A stretch of DNA of 64,000 nucleotides from Marmoricola sp. Leaf446 (GTDB lineage: Bacteria; Actinomycetota; Actinomycetes; Propionibacteriales; Nocardioidaceae), in NCBI RefSeq assembly GCF_001424755.1, contig NZ_LMRF01000001.1, forward strand, positions 517,294 through 581,293, in the 5' to 3' direction. Both the position numbers and the translations under genes were made by a program. A model generated the notes under the pieces. The model had not been told where the DNA came from. It worked only from the letters and a program-made list of their open reading frames with translations, and did not search any database. Shown here one piece after another: positions 35,359 to 42,742 of the stretch. Position 1 is the stretch's first letter. Every line of letters starts with the position of its first letter.

Positions 35359-35798
35359 GGGTGCTCCTGCTGCCGTGGGTGGTGGACGGGGGCGAGGGCC
35401 TGCTCCAGGGCCTGGGGCCCGTGGTCGTGCTCGACCTGCAGCCGCAGCAGCGCGTTGTTCTCCCGCAGCAGCCCCAGCATCTCGCGCTGCTCGGCGTCGG
35501 TGAACGCGTCCGGGTCGTGGAGCACCGCACGGGTGAAGTGGGCGCCGGCGCAGAGCACCAGCAGCAGCATCGAGAGCATGAACAGCACGGCGACGCCGCG
35601 GCCGGCGGTGGTCACGGGGGAGTAGTCGCCGTACCCCGTGGTGGTGCCGGTGACGATCGCCCACCACATCGAGGCGACCGGACCGGTGCCCTCGATGGCC
35701 CAGTAGAGGCCCGAGGCGAGCAGGAAGTCAGCGACGAGCACCGCCAGCAGCAGCCGCGGCTCGTTGACCACGCGGTGCAGCACGCGCTTGACCGCCAT
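35355..35798 (-). CDS. two-helix potassium channel-like protein
   Basis: A 147-residue protein with two membrane helices (about 16-34 and 68-88) around a pore loop with the K+ selectivity filter TTGYGD. A cytoplasmic tail holds a short coiled coil (MLGLLRENNALLRLQVEH) that could hold the tetramer together. It has no RCK domain. It opens the four-gene operon with lipoprotein, DUF350 and ATP-grasp ligase. Channel genes are found with this ligase family in other bacteria too, which suggests an envelope-stress or ion-linked role (inference). Confidence 0.88.
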   Translation of the reverse strand: MAVKRVLHRVVNEPRLLLAVLVADFLLASGLYWAIEGTGPVASMWWAIVTGTTTGYGDYSPVTTAGRGVAVLFMLSMLLLVLCAGAHFTRAVLHDPDAFTDAEQREMLGLLRENNALLRLQVEHDHGPQALEQALAPVHHPRQQEHP

Positions 35799-35903
35799 CG
35801 TCCACGCTCCCCCCGGCCCGCACGCGCTGGCCTCCCGGGGCACGGTAGGGCACACGGCGTCCACGCACAGCACTTCCGCGCCGTGCGGCGCGACGGGTGT
35901 CCG

Positions 35904-36767
35904 TCAGGCGGCGGCCCGGCCGAGTGCCTCGAACTCCTCGTCGGTGAGCTCGATGGAGGCCGCGGCGGTGTTGGCGTCGAGGTGCTCGAGGCTCTTGGTG
36001 CCCGGGATCGGCAGCACCACGGGCGAGCGCTTCAGCAGCCAGGCGAGCGCGAGCTGCGAGGGGGAGGCGTCGTGCTCGCGGGCGGCGGCCGCGAGGGGGC
36101 CGTCCTCCTGGGACAGCTCCCCGGTGGCCAGCGGGAACCACGGGATGAAGCCGATGCCGTGCTCGGTGCAGTGGTCGAGCAGGGCCTCGGAGGAGCGGTC
36201 GGCGAGGTTGTAGAGGTTCTGGACCGACACGATCTCGGCCGTCTGCTGCGCCTCCTGGAGCTGCTCGACACTGACCTCGGACAGGCCGATGTGGCGGATC
36301 TTGCCCTCGTCCTGCAGCGCCTTGAGCTCGCCGACCTGGTCCGCGACGGGGTACGCCGGGTCGATGCGGTGCAGCTGGAACAGGTCGATGCGCTCCAGCC
36401 CGAGCCGGCGCAGCGACAGCTCGACCTCCTGGCGCAGGTAGGCCGGCTGGCCGAGCGGGGTCCACACGCCCGGGCCCTGGCGGGTGAGTCCGGCCTTGGT
36501 CGCGATGACGACGTCGTCGGCGTACGGGTGGAGGGCCTCGCGCAGCAGGTCCTCGGCGACGTAGGGGCCGTAGGAGTCGGCCGTGTCGAAGAGGGTCACC
36601 GCGATCTCGACGGCGCGGCGCAGCACGCGCACGGCGGCGTCGTGGTCGCGCGGCGGGCCCCAGACGCCCTCGCCGGGCAGCTGCATGGTGCCGTAGCCGA
36701 GGCGTACGACGGGCAGGTCGCCGCCCAGCTCGAAGGTCCCGGACGGTGCGGCGATGTTCTCGGTCAC
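35904..36767 (-). CDS. aldo/keto reductase
   Basis: A 287-residue (beta/alpha)8 NADPH-dependent oxidoreductase. Catalytic residues are Asp and Tyr of FDTADSYGP (near 60-68), Lys of VIATKAG and His of FQLHRIDP. The C-terminal cofactor stretch is VVLPIPGTKSLEHL. It resembles the YdbC/pyridoxal-reductase-like group of bacterial AKRs. The start is GTG. No pathway is suggested by its neighbours, so the carbonyl substrate is open. Confidence 0.9.
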   Translation of the reverse strand: MTENIAAPSGTFELGGDLPVVRLGYGTMQLPGEGVWGPPRDHDAAVRVLRRAVEIAVTLFDTADSYGPYVAEDLLREALHPYADDVVIATKAGLTRQGPGVWTPLGQPAYLRQEVELSLRRLGLERIDLFQLHRIDPAYPVADQVGELKALQDEGKIRHIGLSEVSVEQLQEAQQTAEIVSVQNLYNLADRSSEALLDHCTEHGIGFIPWFPLATGELSQEDGPLAAAAREHDASPSQLALAWLLKRSPVVLPIPGTKSLEHLDANTAAASIELTDEEFEALGRAAA

Positions 36768-36898
36768 GCGGTGCTCCTCGGTGCGCTCGACGGCTGTGCT
36801 CTGGTCCCAAGGTCGGCGACCCGCGTGATGTTCCCCGGATCCCGACGAACCCTGCCGAACCGCCCCGCGCCAGGCGGCTCGCGTGGCAACCTGGGGAG

Positions 36899-37366
36899 GT
36901 GAACGCCCCGCTGCCGCGCCGGCCCGACCACGTCTTCGTGGCCCCGAGCCTGCTGCGCGTGGTGGTCAAGCTGCTGCTCGTGCTCTCGGCCGCGGGTCTG
37001 GGCGTGGCGGTGTGGCGGCTCTGGCGGGAGCAGCCGACCTGGCTGGTGGCCGTCGCGGTCGGGCTCGCCGTCGTGCTGGTGCTGTGCTGGGTGACGCTCA
37101 TGGCGCGGGTGCCGCAGCGCATCACCATCACCGGACCGATGGTGCACATCCACCGCGGGGCCGAGGTCCACCGGTTCGACCTCGAGGACCCCGGCGTCGA
37201 CCTGCTCGTGCGCGACGGGTCGGTCGCCTTCGGCCACTACCGCGACAACTGGGTGATCGTGCACGCGCGCGACGTGGACTGGCGACCGTTCATGGACGTC
37301 GTCATGAACTACCAGAACCGGGCCGACAGCAACGCCGAGGCCCGCGACGAACGCTTCAAGCGCTGA
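36899..37366 (+). CDS. small membrane protein of unknown function
   Basis: A 155-residue protein that I do not recognise. It has two adjacent membrane helices at about 19-42 and 50-70. A C-terminal soluble domain follows (VPQRITITGPMVHIHRGAEV) that looks like a small beta-rich PH-like fold, ending in a charged tail NAEARDERFKR. GTG 36899 follows GGGGAG. Divergent from the aldo/keto reductase. Confidence 0.65.
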   Translation: MNAPLPRRPDHVFVAPSLLRVVVKLLLVLSAAGLGVAVWRLWREQPTWLVAVAVGLAVVLVLCWVTLMARVPQRITITGPMVHIHRGAEVHRFDLEDPGVDLLVRDGSVAFGHYRDNWVIVHARDVDWRPFMDVVMNYQNRADSNAEARDERFKR

Positions 37367-37700
37367 CCCGGACCGGGATCGTGGAAAAAACTTCCGGATC
37401 CGGCGGAACCTCGGCGCTCCGACGACGATTACCGCAGGGAACGGCCCACGAGGACCTGTGGACCAGGGGGGCACCGGGACGTCGCTCGACGAGCGCGTCG
37501 ACGCCCACCTGACCTGCGAGGCACCTCGTGATGGAGCTCCACCTCCCGCCCCCGGCCACGCCGGGAAGGGCACCGGTGCGAGGGGACGCACGACGGCCCC
37601 CCGGCACCCCCGATGACGTAGCCTGTCGGCCACCCCTACCCCCCGTTGGTGGCCGGCAGGTTACTTCGCGGGTCGGCCGAGAGACGAGGAGCCCGAGCAC
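37367..37700 (+). promoter_or_regulatory. 334-base non-coding leader of the ECF sigma operon
   Basis: No gene is supported here. GGAAC at 37405-37409 followed after 16 bases by CGATT (37426-37430) resembles an ECF-type promoter, which would allow self-activation of the sigma gene downstream. A 52-codon open frame (37458-37616) has no recognisable features. TGTCGGCCACC and GGTGGCCGGCA (37625-37660 area) form an inverted repeat in the leader about 45 bases before the start. Confidence 0.4.
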
Positions 37701-38246
37701 GTGGAGCTGTCCGACGACGTCGTCCGCGACGCCGCCGCAGGCGACGTGCAGGCCACCCGCCAGGTCTACGAGGCCCTCTCCCCACGCGTGCTGGGCTACC
37801 TGCGCTCACGGGGCGTCGAGGACCCCGAGGGCTGCACCTCCGAGGTCTTCCTGTCCCTCGTGCCGCGCCTGGTCGGCCTCGACGGCGGAGCGGCCGGGCT
37901 GCGGACGCTGGCGTTCTCGATCGCGCACGCCCGGGTCGTCGACGACGCCCGCCGGCGGGCGCGTCGGCCGCACGTCCTGGCCTACGAGCCCGAGCACGAC
38001 GACCGCACCAGCGAGTCGGCAGAGCAGCGCGCCGTGGCCAGCGTCGAGGCGGAGCGGGCGGTGCGGCTGATGCAGCGCCTCGGTGAGGACCAGCGTGCGG
38101 TCGTCTCGCTGCGGGTGGTCGGCGACCTGACCCTGGAGGAGACCGCCCAGGTGCTGGGCAAGACGGTGCCCTCGGTCAAGCAGCTGCAGCGGCGTGGACT
38201 CGAGCGGCTGCGCGAGCTCATGGTCGCCCCGGAGGTGCCGTCGTGA
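37701..38246 (+). CDS. ECF-type RNA polymerase sigma factor
   Basis: A 181-residue sigma-70 family protein with region 2 (about 15-80, including DPEGCTSEVFLSLVPRL) and region 4 (QRAVVSLRVVGDLTLEETAQ then VPSVKQLQRRGLERLRE). The start is GTG with AGGAG 12 bases upstream. The stop overlaps the next gene (GTGA), a membrane protein that may be its anti-sigma partner. Region 2 is less conserved than in sigR. The signal it answers is unknown. Confidence 0.9.
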   Translation: MELSDDVVRDAAAGDVQATRQVYEALSPRVLGYLRSRGVEDPEGCTSEVFLSLVPRLVGLDGGAAGLRTLAFSIAHARVVDDARRRARRPHVLAYEPEHDDRTSESAEQRAVASVEAERAVRLMQRLGEDQRAVVSLRVVGDLTLEETAQVLGKTVPSVKQLQRRGLERLRELMVAPEVPS

Positions 38247-39370
38247 GCCGTCTCCAGCTGGACGCCCTGGTGGCGGAGGCCGCCGCCGGGCTGGACCCCG
38301 TGGACCGCGACCACCTCCGCGAGGAGCTCGGCTGCCTGCTGTCCCTCGTCGACGACGCCCCCCCGGCCCCCTCGGCCGAGCTGGCCGCGCTGCTCGGCCC
38401 GCCCGCCACCGGTGGGGGGACCGTCGACCGCGACCTCGCCCACCTGGTCCCGCTGCGGCGACGCACGGGCCCGCGCGGTGCCGTCACCGGCGCGGTGGTG
38501 CTGGCGGTCGCCACCGTCGGGGCGACCGGCCTCTCGGCGGCGGCCAACTCGCTGCCCGCCCCGCTCCAGGAGCAGGTCGCCGACCTGTCCCGTGCCTACC
38601 TGCCCTTCGACTTCCCGCGTCCGCGCGGCGCGCTCGACCGCACCCCGGCGCTCGAGGAGCAGCCGGCCCCGCAGTCGCAGCCCGGCGTGCCCGTGGTGCC
38701 GCTGCCCGACGCGCCGGGTGGTCGTGACGACGAGGACCGGGTCGCGGCCCCCATGCGCGGTGAGGCCACCCGCACCCCCCAGCAGGCCCCGGCGCCCAGC
38801 GACGCCCGTCTCGGCGCCCCGCCGCGCTCGGCCACGGTGACGGTGGGATCGACGGGGTCCTCGAGCCCCTCGACCGCGCCGACGTCCGGCCCCCGCGCCC
38901 GCCGCGACGACGCGTCCCACCCGCGCCGCACCGACGCCGGGTCCGGGGCCAGCACCCACGAGAGCCCCGCAGCGAGCCCCGCAGCGAGCCCTGGTGCGGG
39001 CCCCACCGCCGGCCCGGGCGCCGGTGCGAGCGCGGGCCCGGAGCCCGCGGACGCCTCGACGGGCGACACCAGCCCCCGCACCCGCGGCCCCGCCCCGACG
39101 TGGGCACCCACCCCGTCCGTCGCGGCTGCACCCGCGCCGGGGCAGTCCGGGGTCCCCGCCCCGACGCTGGACGACCGCACGGCCCCCAGCGCCGCCGGCA
39201 CGGCTCCGGGCTCCGGTCGGGGCACGGGTCGGAGCGGCGGCCAGGGCAGCGGTCAGCGCGGCCAGGGCGGCCACCGGGTCGACCCGGCCGACCCGGCCGA
39301 CCCGAGCGACCCCGACGCGACCGAGCAGGTCCTCGGCGTCCTCGGCGTCGACGGGCTCGGCCCGCGCTGA
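38243..39370 (+). CDS. single-pass membrane protein with long Pro/Ala/Gly-rich outer domain, possible anti-sigma factor
   Basis: A 375-residue protein of unknown family. Residues 1-75 are cytoplasmic with helices (SRLQLDALVAEAAAGLDP), one membrane helix lies at about 78-97, and the remaining 280 residues are low-complexity outer sequence with SPAAS and GPGAGAS repeats and DPADPADPSDPD near the end. Gene order and coupled translation with the ECF sigma gene suggest an anti-sigma role. No zinc HxxxCxxC motif is present. The outer region could span the cell wall. Confidence 0.7.
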   Translation: MSRLQLDALVAEAAAGLDPVDRDHLREELGCLLSLVDDAPPAPSAELAALLGPPATGGGTVDRDLAHLVPLRRRTGPRGAVTGAVVLAVATVGATGLSAAANSLPAPLQEQVADLSRAYLPFDFPRPRGALDRTPALEEQPAPQSQPGVPVVPLPDAPGGRDDEDRVAAPMRGEATRTPQQAPAPSDARLGAPPRSATVTVGSTGSSSPSTAPTSGPRARRDDASHPRRTDAGSGASTHESPAASPAASPGAGPTAGPGAGASAGPEPADASTGDTSPRTRGPAPTWAPTPSVAAAPAPGQSGVPAPTLDDRTAPSAAGTAPGSGRGTGRSGGQGSGQRGQGGHRVDPADPADPSDPDATEQVLGVLGVDGLGPR

Positions 39371-39405
39371 CCCGGTCCGGGCCCGGCTGGCAGGATCGTC
39401 GGACC

Positions 39406-40032
39406 ATGTCGGCACCCCACGAGCCCGCCCTCCCGGCGCCTGCGCCCCGCCGCGGGCTCGCGGTGGCCGACGCCGCCTTCGTGACCGACCGTCTCCTCGT
39501 GGGCGGCGACCTCGACACCCGCGACCACCGGCTGGCGGCGACCCAGCTGCGCGAGCTGCTCGACGCCGGCCTGACCCACGTCGTCGACGCCCGGGTCGAG
39601 TGGTCCGACGAGGAGTGGGTGCACCAGCTCGCCCCCCAGGTCGGCTACCTGCACCACGGCATGGACGACGCGGGCCAGCGGGTGCCGGGCGCGTGGTTCG
39701 ACCGGGGCGTGACGTGGGCCCAGGAGGCCATCGACCAAGGCGGGGTGGTCCTGACCCACTGCCACATGGGCATCAACCGCGGTCCCTCGCTCGGGTTCGC
39801 GGTGCTGCTGGCGCAGGGCTGGGACCCGGTCCAGGCGCTCGACCGGATCCGGGCGGTGCGCCCCATCGCCTGGGTGGCGTACGCCGAGGAGGCGCTGCGC
39901 TGGCACCACGACCGCGCCGGCTCGTCCCCGGCCGAGCTGGAGGCCGACCGGCGGCGGCTGGCCGACTGGCGGGCCACCCACGAGCTCGACCTGGCGGCCG
40001 TGATCCGTCGCAAGCGCGCCCAGGGCTGGTAG
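39406..40032 (+). CDS. dual-specificity/protein tyrosine phosphatase-like protein
   Basis: A 208-residue cysteine phosphatase. The signature HCHMGINRGPS is the CX5R loop (Cys then Arg five residues on), with the general acid region near WSDEEW (about 66). Actinobacterial proteins of this kind are annotated as dual-specificity phosphatases; substrates may be phosphoproteins or other phosphates. It has no signal peptide. Stand-alone gene between the sigma operon and the convergent NYN gene. Confidence 0.85.
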   Translation: MSAPHEPALPAPAPRRGLAVADAAFVTDRLLVGGDLDTRDHRLAATQLRELLDAGLTHVVDARVEWSDEEWVHQLAPQVGYLHHGMDDAGQRVPGAWFDRGVTWAQEAIDQGGVVLTHCHMGINRGPSLGFAVLLAQGWDPVQALDRIRAVRPIAWVAYAEEALRWHHDRAGSSPAELEADRRRLADWRATHELDLAAVIRRKRAQGW

Positions 40033-40047
40033 TCGCCCGGGCCCGGG

Positions 40048-40425
40048 TCAGCCCTCGATCACGGCGAGCAGCCAGGTGGGGCTCATCACGCGGCAGCCGA
40101 GCCCCTCGACGCGCATCTGCAGGCCGCGGTCGGCGGTGATCACCACGACGTCGTGGCCGCGCTCGCGGGCGGCGGCGGCCTCCTTCGACAGGGCGCTGTC
40201 GCCGTCGCGCGGGGCGTGCACCGTGCGCAGGTGGGCGTCGCGCCCGGCCGGGACGCCGCCCTTGGCCTTGCCCTCGAGCACCAGCACGATCTCGTCGTAC
40301 GACGTGTCGGCGACCGCCAGCCGGCCGTGCAGCCGGGCCGCCGCGCCGGCCCGGTCGCGCCACCACCCGTCGGGGCGCGAGCCCACGACGTTGGCGCCGT
40401 CGACGAGGAGCACGGTCCGGGCCAT
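40048..40425 (-). CDS. NYN (PIN-like) domain putative RNase
   Basis: A 125-residue single NYN domain. Acidic metal-site residues occur in LLVDGANVVGS (Asp9, Asn12), in the middle DGDSALSKEA and in VVVITADRGLQMR. This PIN-like fold cleaves RNA in many proteins. Its ATG overlaps the ankyrin gene stop (ATGA), making it the third gene of a coupled operon with a cyclase and an ankyrin protein. Confidence 0.85.
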   Translation of the reverse strand: MARTVLLVDGANVVGSRPDGWWRDRAGAAARLHGRLAVADTSYDEIVLVLEGKAKGGVPAGRDAHLRTVHAPRDGDSALSKEAAAARERGHDVVVITADRGLQMRVEGLGCRVMSPTWLLAVIEG

Positions 40426-40835
40426 CAGGGCAGCAGGTCCGCTCGCCCGAACATCTGCGCCGTCGCCCGGCCGGTCGGCGTGCCGGCGTCGAGGTCGGCG
40501 CCGGCGTCGACCAGCAGCCGCACCACCTCGTCCTCGCCCTTGAACAGCGCGCCGGCCACCGGGGACTGGTCGCGGCCGTTGCGCCGGTCGGCGTCGGCGC
40601 CGCGGTCGAGCAGCATCGCGACGGTCTCGGCGTGACCGTGGTAGGCCGCCAGCATCAGCAGCGTGTTGCCGTCGTGGTCGGCCACGTCGGCGGGCAGGCC
40701 GTGGTCGACGAAGCCGGCCAGCTCCGGGGTCATGCCCTCGCGGGCGAAGTGCTGGGCCAGCTCGACGACCCGGGCCGTCTCCTCGGGCGTCAGCGGCCGG
40801 CCCGTCGGCCCCTCGCCGGTCGGCGGGCCGCTCAC
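40425..40835 (-). CDS. ankyrin repeat protein
   Basis: A 136-residue protein with about three ankyrin repeats. The clearest is DHDGNTLLMLAAYHGHAETV followed by AMLLDRGADADRRNGRDQSP and VVRLLVDAGADLDAGTPTG. Such repeats bind partner proteins. The GTG start at 40833-40835 overlaps the cyclase stop by four bases, and its own stop overlaps the NYN start. It may bridge or regulate the two (inference). Confidence 0.85.
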   Translation of the reverse strand: MSGPPTGEGPTGRPLTPEETARVVELAQHFAREGMTPELAGFVDHGLPADVADHDGNTLLMLAAYHGHAETVAMLLDRGADADRRNGRDQSPVAGALFKGEDEVVRLLVDAGADLDAGTPTGRATAQMFGRADLLP

Positions 40836-41668
40836 GGCTCCACCCGCCACAGGGTGTGCTCGCCCGGGAGTCCCTTGAGGGTGACCGCCTCGGTCTGCTC
40901 CAGCCGCCAGGCCAGGTCCTCGCCCAGCTGCTCCTTCAGGCGGGCGGCGAGCTCGGTGCTGACCAGCACCTCGCCGCCCCCGGCCTGGTTGGCGACCCGC
41001 GCCGCCATCGCGACGTTGCGGCCGAACCAGTCGCCGTCGCGCTCGATCGCGCGGCCCGTGTGCAGGCCGATCCGCACCCGCACGGGGTGGTGGCGCAGTG
41101 CCCGGGGGACCCGCTCGCGCGCGAGCGCGCGCTGCACGTCGAGCGCGGCGGCGATGCCGAGCTCGGGGGTCGAGAACACCACCATGTAGCCGTCGCCGGC
41201 GCTCTTGACGATGTGGCCGCGGTGCTGGTCGAAGCAGCGGGAGAGCAGCTTGTCGTGGGCCTGGAGCACCTTGAGCCAGGTCTCGTCGCCGAGCTCGTCG
41301 TTGAGGGCGGTGGAGCCCTCGATGTCGGAGAACATGATGGTGACGTTGCCGTCCTCGTCGGCCACCCGCACGATCTCGGTCCGGTCCTCCAGCGCCCAGG
41401 CGGTGAGGTCCTCGATCGAGCTGACCAGCATGCCGCGCACGCCCTGCTCGCGGAGCCGGGTCACGGTCTCCATCGCCGTGCGCATCGCGGCGCCGGCCGC
41501 CTGCACGGCGCGGGGCCGCTCCTCGACGGCGACCGAGGTGGCCTGGTCACGCATCCGCCCCAGCTCCTCGCGGGTCTCGCGCAGCCGGCGCGTGGTGTCG
41601 AGGAGGGCGACCGCCGTGCCGACCAGCAGCACGCCGAGCAGGACGGCGACCCAGGCACTGGCGGACAC
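40832..41668 (-). CDS. class III adenylate/guanylate cyclase
   Basis: A 278-residue protein with one N-terminal membrane helix (about 5-24), a coiled coil (25-42 and on) and a C-terminal class III cyclase domain. Metal Asp115 lies in FSDIEGST and Asp159 in SAGDGY; Asn218 and Arg224 of GRNVAMAARV are the transition-state pair. All key residues are there, so it should make cAMP or cGMP. It has no HAMP or CHASE sensor. It heads a coupled operon with an ankyrin protein and a NYN RNase. Confidence 0.92.
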   Translation of the reverse strand: MSASAWVAVLLGVLLVGTAVALLDTTRRLRETREELGRMRDQATSVAVEERPRAVQAAGAAMRTAMETVTRLREQGVRGMLVSSIEDLTAWALEDRTEIVRVADEDGNVTIMFSDIEGSTALNDELGDETWLKVLQAHDKLLSRCFDQHRGHIVKSAGDGYMVVFSTPELGIAAALDVQRALARERVPRALRHHPVRVRIGLHTGRAIERDGDWFGRNVAMAARVANQAGGGEVLVSTELAARLKEQLGEDLAWRLEQTEAVTLKGLPGEHTLWRVEP

Positions 41669-41749
41669 GGGGCCCAGGGTGGCACAGCGCCGCCACCGAC
41701 CGGGGAGACCGTGACGTTCGCGACAGCGACCCCCGGCGCACGACCGGCG

Positions 41750-42280
41750 TCACGTCGTCGGCCCGTCGAGGGCCATCAGCAGCAGGGCGGGCCGGTCCGC
41801 GGCCAGCCACGGCGGACGGAACGACCCGACCTCGCGCCAGCCGCGGCGGCGGTAGAGCGCGACGGCCCCCGCGTGCGTGGGCACCACGTCGAGCACGGGC
41901 ACCCGACCGGCGGCACGGACGTGGGCGACCGCGGTGTCGAGCAGCCTGCCGCCGAGGCCCAGCCCGCGGGAGGCCAGCGCCACGAACAGCACCGAGACCG
42001 CGGCCAGCTCGTCCGGTCGCACGCCCGGGAGCGTCGCGGCGAAGCGGGCGGCCAGCTCGTCCCCGGGGGCGGTGACCGCGACGTGCCCCAGGACGGCGCC
42101 GTCCCGCTCGGCGACCCAGGCGGCGTGCTCGCCCGGGCGCACCAGGAAGTCCTCGACCGGGAACGGCAGCGGCCAGCGCAGCGGGTAGTGCGAGGTCGGC
42201 TGCTGCTCGGCCAGCAGGTGCGCCAGGCCCGGCACGTCCGCCGGACGGCGTGGACGCAGCACGACCCCGTCGACGCTCAC
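41750..42280 (-). CDS. GNAT family N-acetyltransferase
   Basis: A 176-residue acetyltransferase. The acetyl-CoA pyrophosphate loop is RGLGLGGRLLDTAV, preceded by the beta4 strand VSVLFVAL; DVVPTHAGAVALYRRRGWREVG closes the fold. It acetylates an amine of unknown identity. GTG at 42278-42280 overlaps the stop of the YchJ-like gene, so the two form an operon. Confidence 0.88.
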   Translation of the reverse strand: MSVDGVVLRPRRPADVPGLAHLLAEQQPTSHYPLRWPLPFPVEDFLVRPGEHAAWVAERDGAVLGHVAVTAPGDELAARFAATLPGVRPDELAAVSVLFVALASRGLGLGGRLLDTAVAHVRAAGRVPVLDVVPTHAGAVALYRRRGWREVGSFRPPWLAADRPALLLMALDGPTT

Positions 42281-42690
42281 GCCGGCCCCACGTAGAACCA
42301 GCGCCCCGCGCGCCGCTCGAAGCGGCTGACCTCGTGCATCCGCCCGGCTCCGTCGGGGGAGCGGTGGGAGGCGACGAACTCGACGACGTCGTCCTGCGCG
42401 CGGAGCACATCCAGGCCCGTCCAGGTCGTCGTCGGGTCGTGGACGACCCGCTCGGGCCGGGTGCGGGGGTGCCAGGTGCGCCACACGTGGTCGACCTCGC
42501 CGAGGGCGTACGCCGCGTAGCGCGAGCGCATCAGCTCCTCCGGGGTCGCCGCCTGCCGCTCGGCGCGGTGCAGCGGGCCGCAGCACGCGGCGTACGTCGT
42601 GCCGGACCCGCAGGGGCAGGGCTGCTGCGCCCGGGTGGGGACGGCCAGCGGGGTCGTGGGTCTCACCTGGTGAGTCTCCCGCACGGTCAT
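42277..42690 (-). CDS. YchJ-family protein with SEC-C motif
   Basis: A 137-residue protein of the YchJ/UPF0225 family. The zinc-binding SEC-C motif is CPCGSGTTYAACCGPLH (25-41), followed by the NTF2-like part LMRSRYAAYALGEVDHVW and TWTGLDV. Function is unknown. Coupled to a GNAT enzyme downstream and divergent from a transporter. Confidence 0.9.
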   Translation of the reverse strand: MTVRETHQVRPTTPLAVPTRAQQPCPCGSGTTYAACCGPLHRAERQAATPEELMRSRYAAYALGEVDHVWRTWHPRTRPERVVHDPTTTWTGLDVLRAQDDVVEFVASHRSPDGAGRMHEVSRFERRAGRWFYVGPA

Positions 42691-42742
42691 GGGCCACCTT
42701 CTCTAGCGTGATAGTCGACTTAGCCCCGGACGTGAGGACGCC

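Noticed and set aside
37458-37616. 52-codon open frame before the ECF sigma gene
   Set aside because: No convincing ribosome site, no known motif and low-complexity end; kept only as a note in the leader description.
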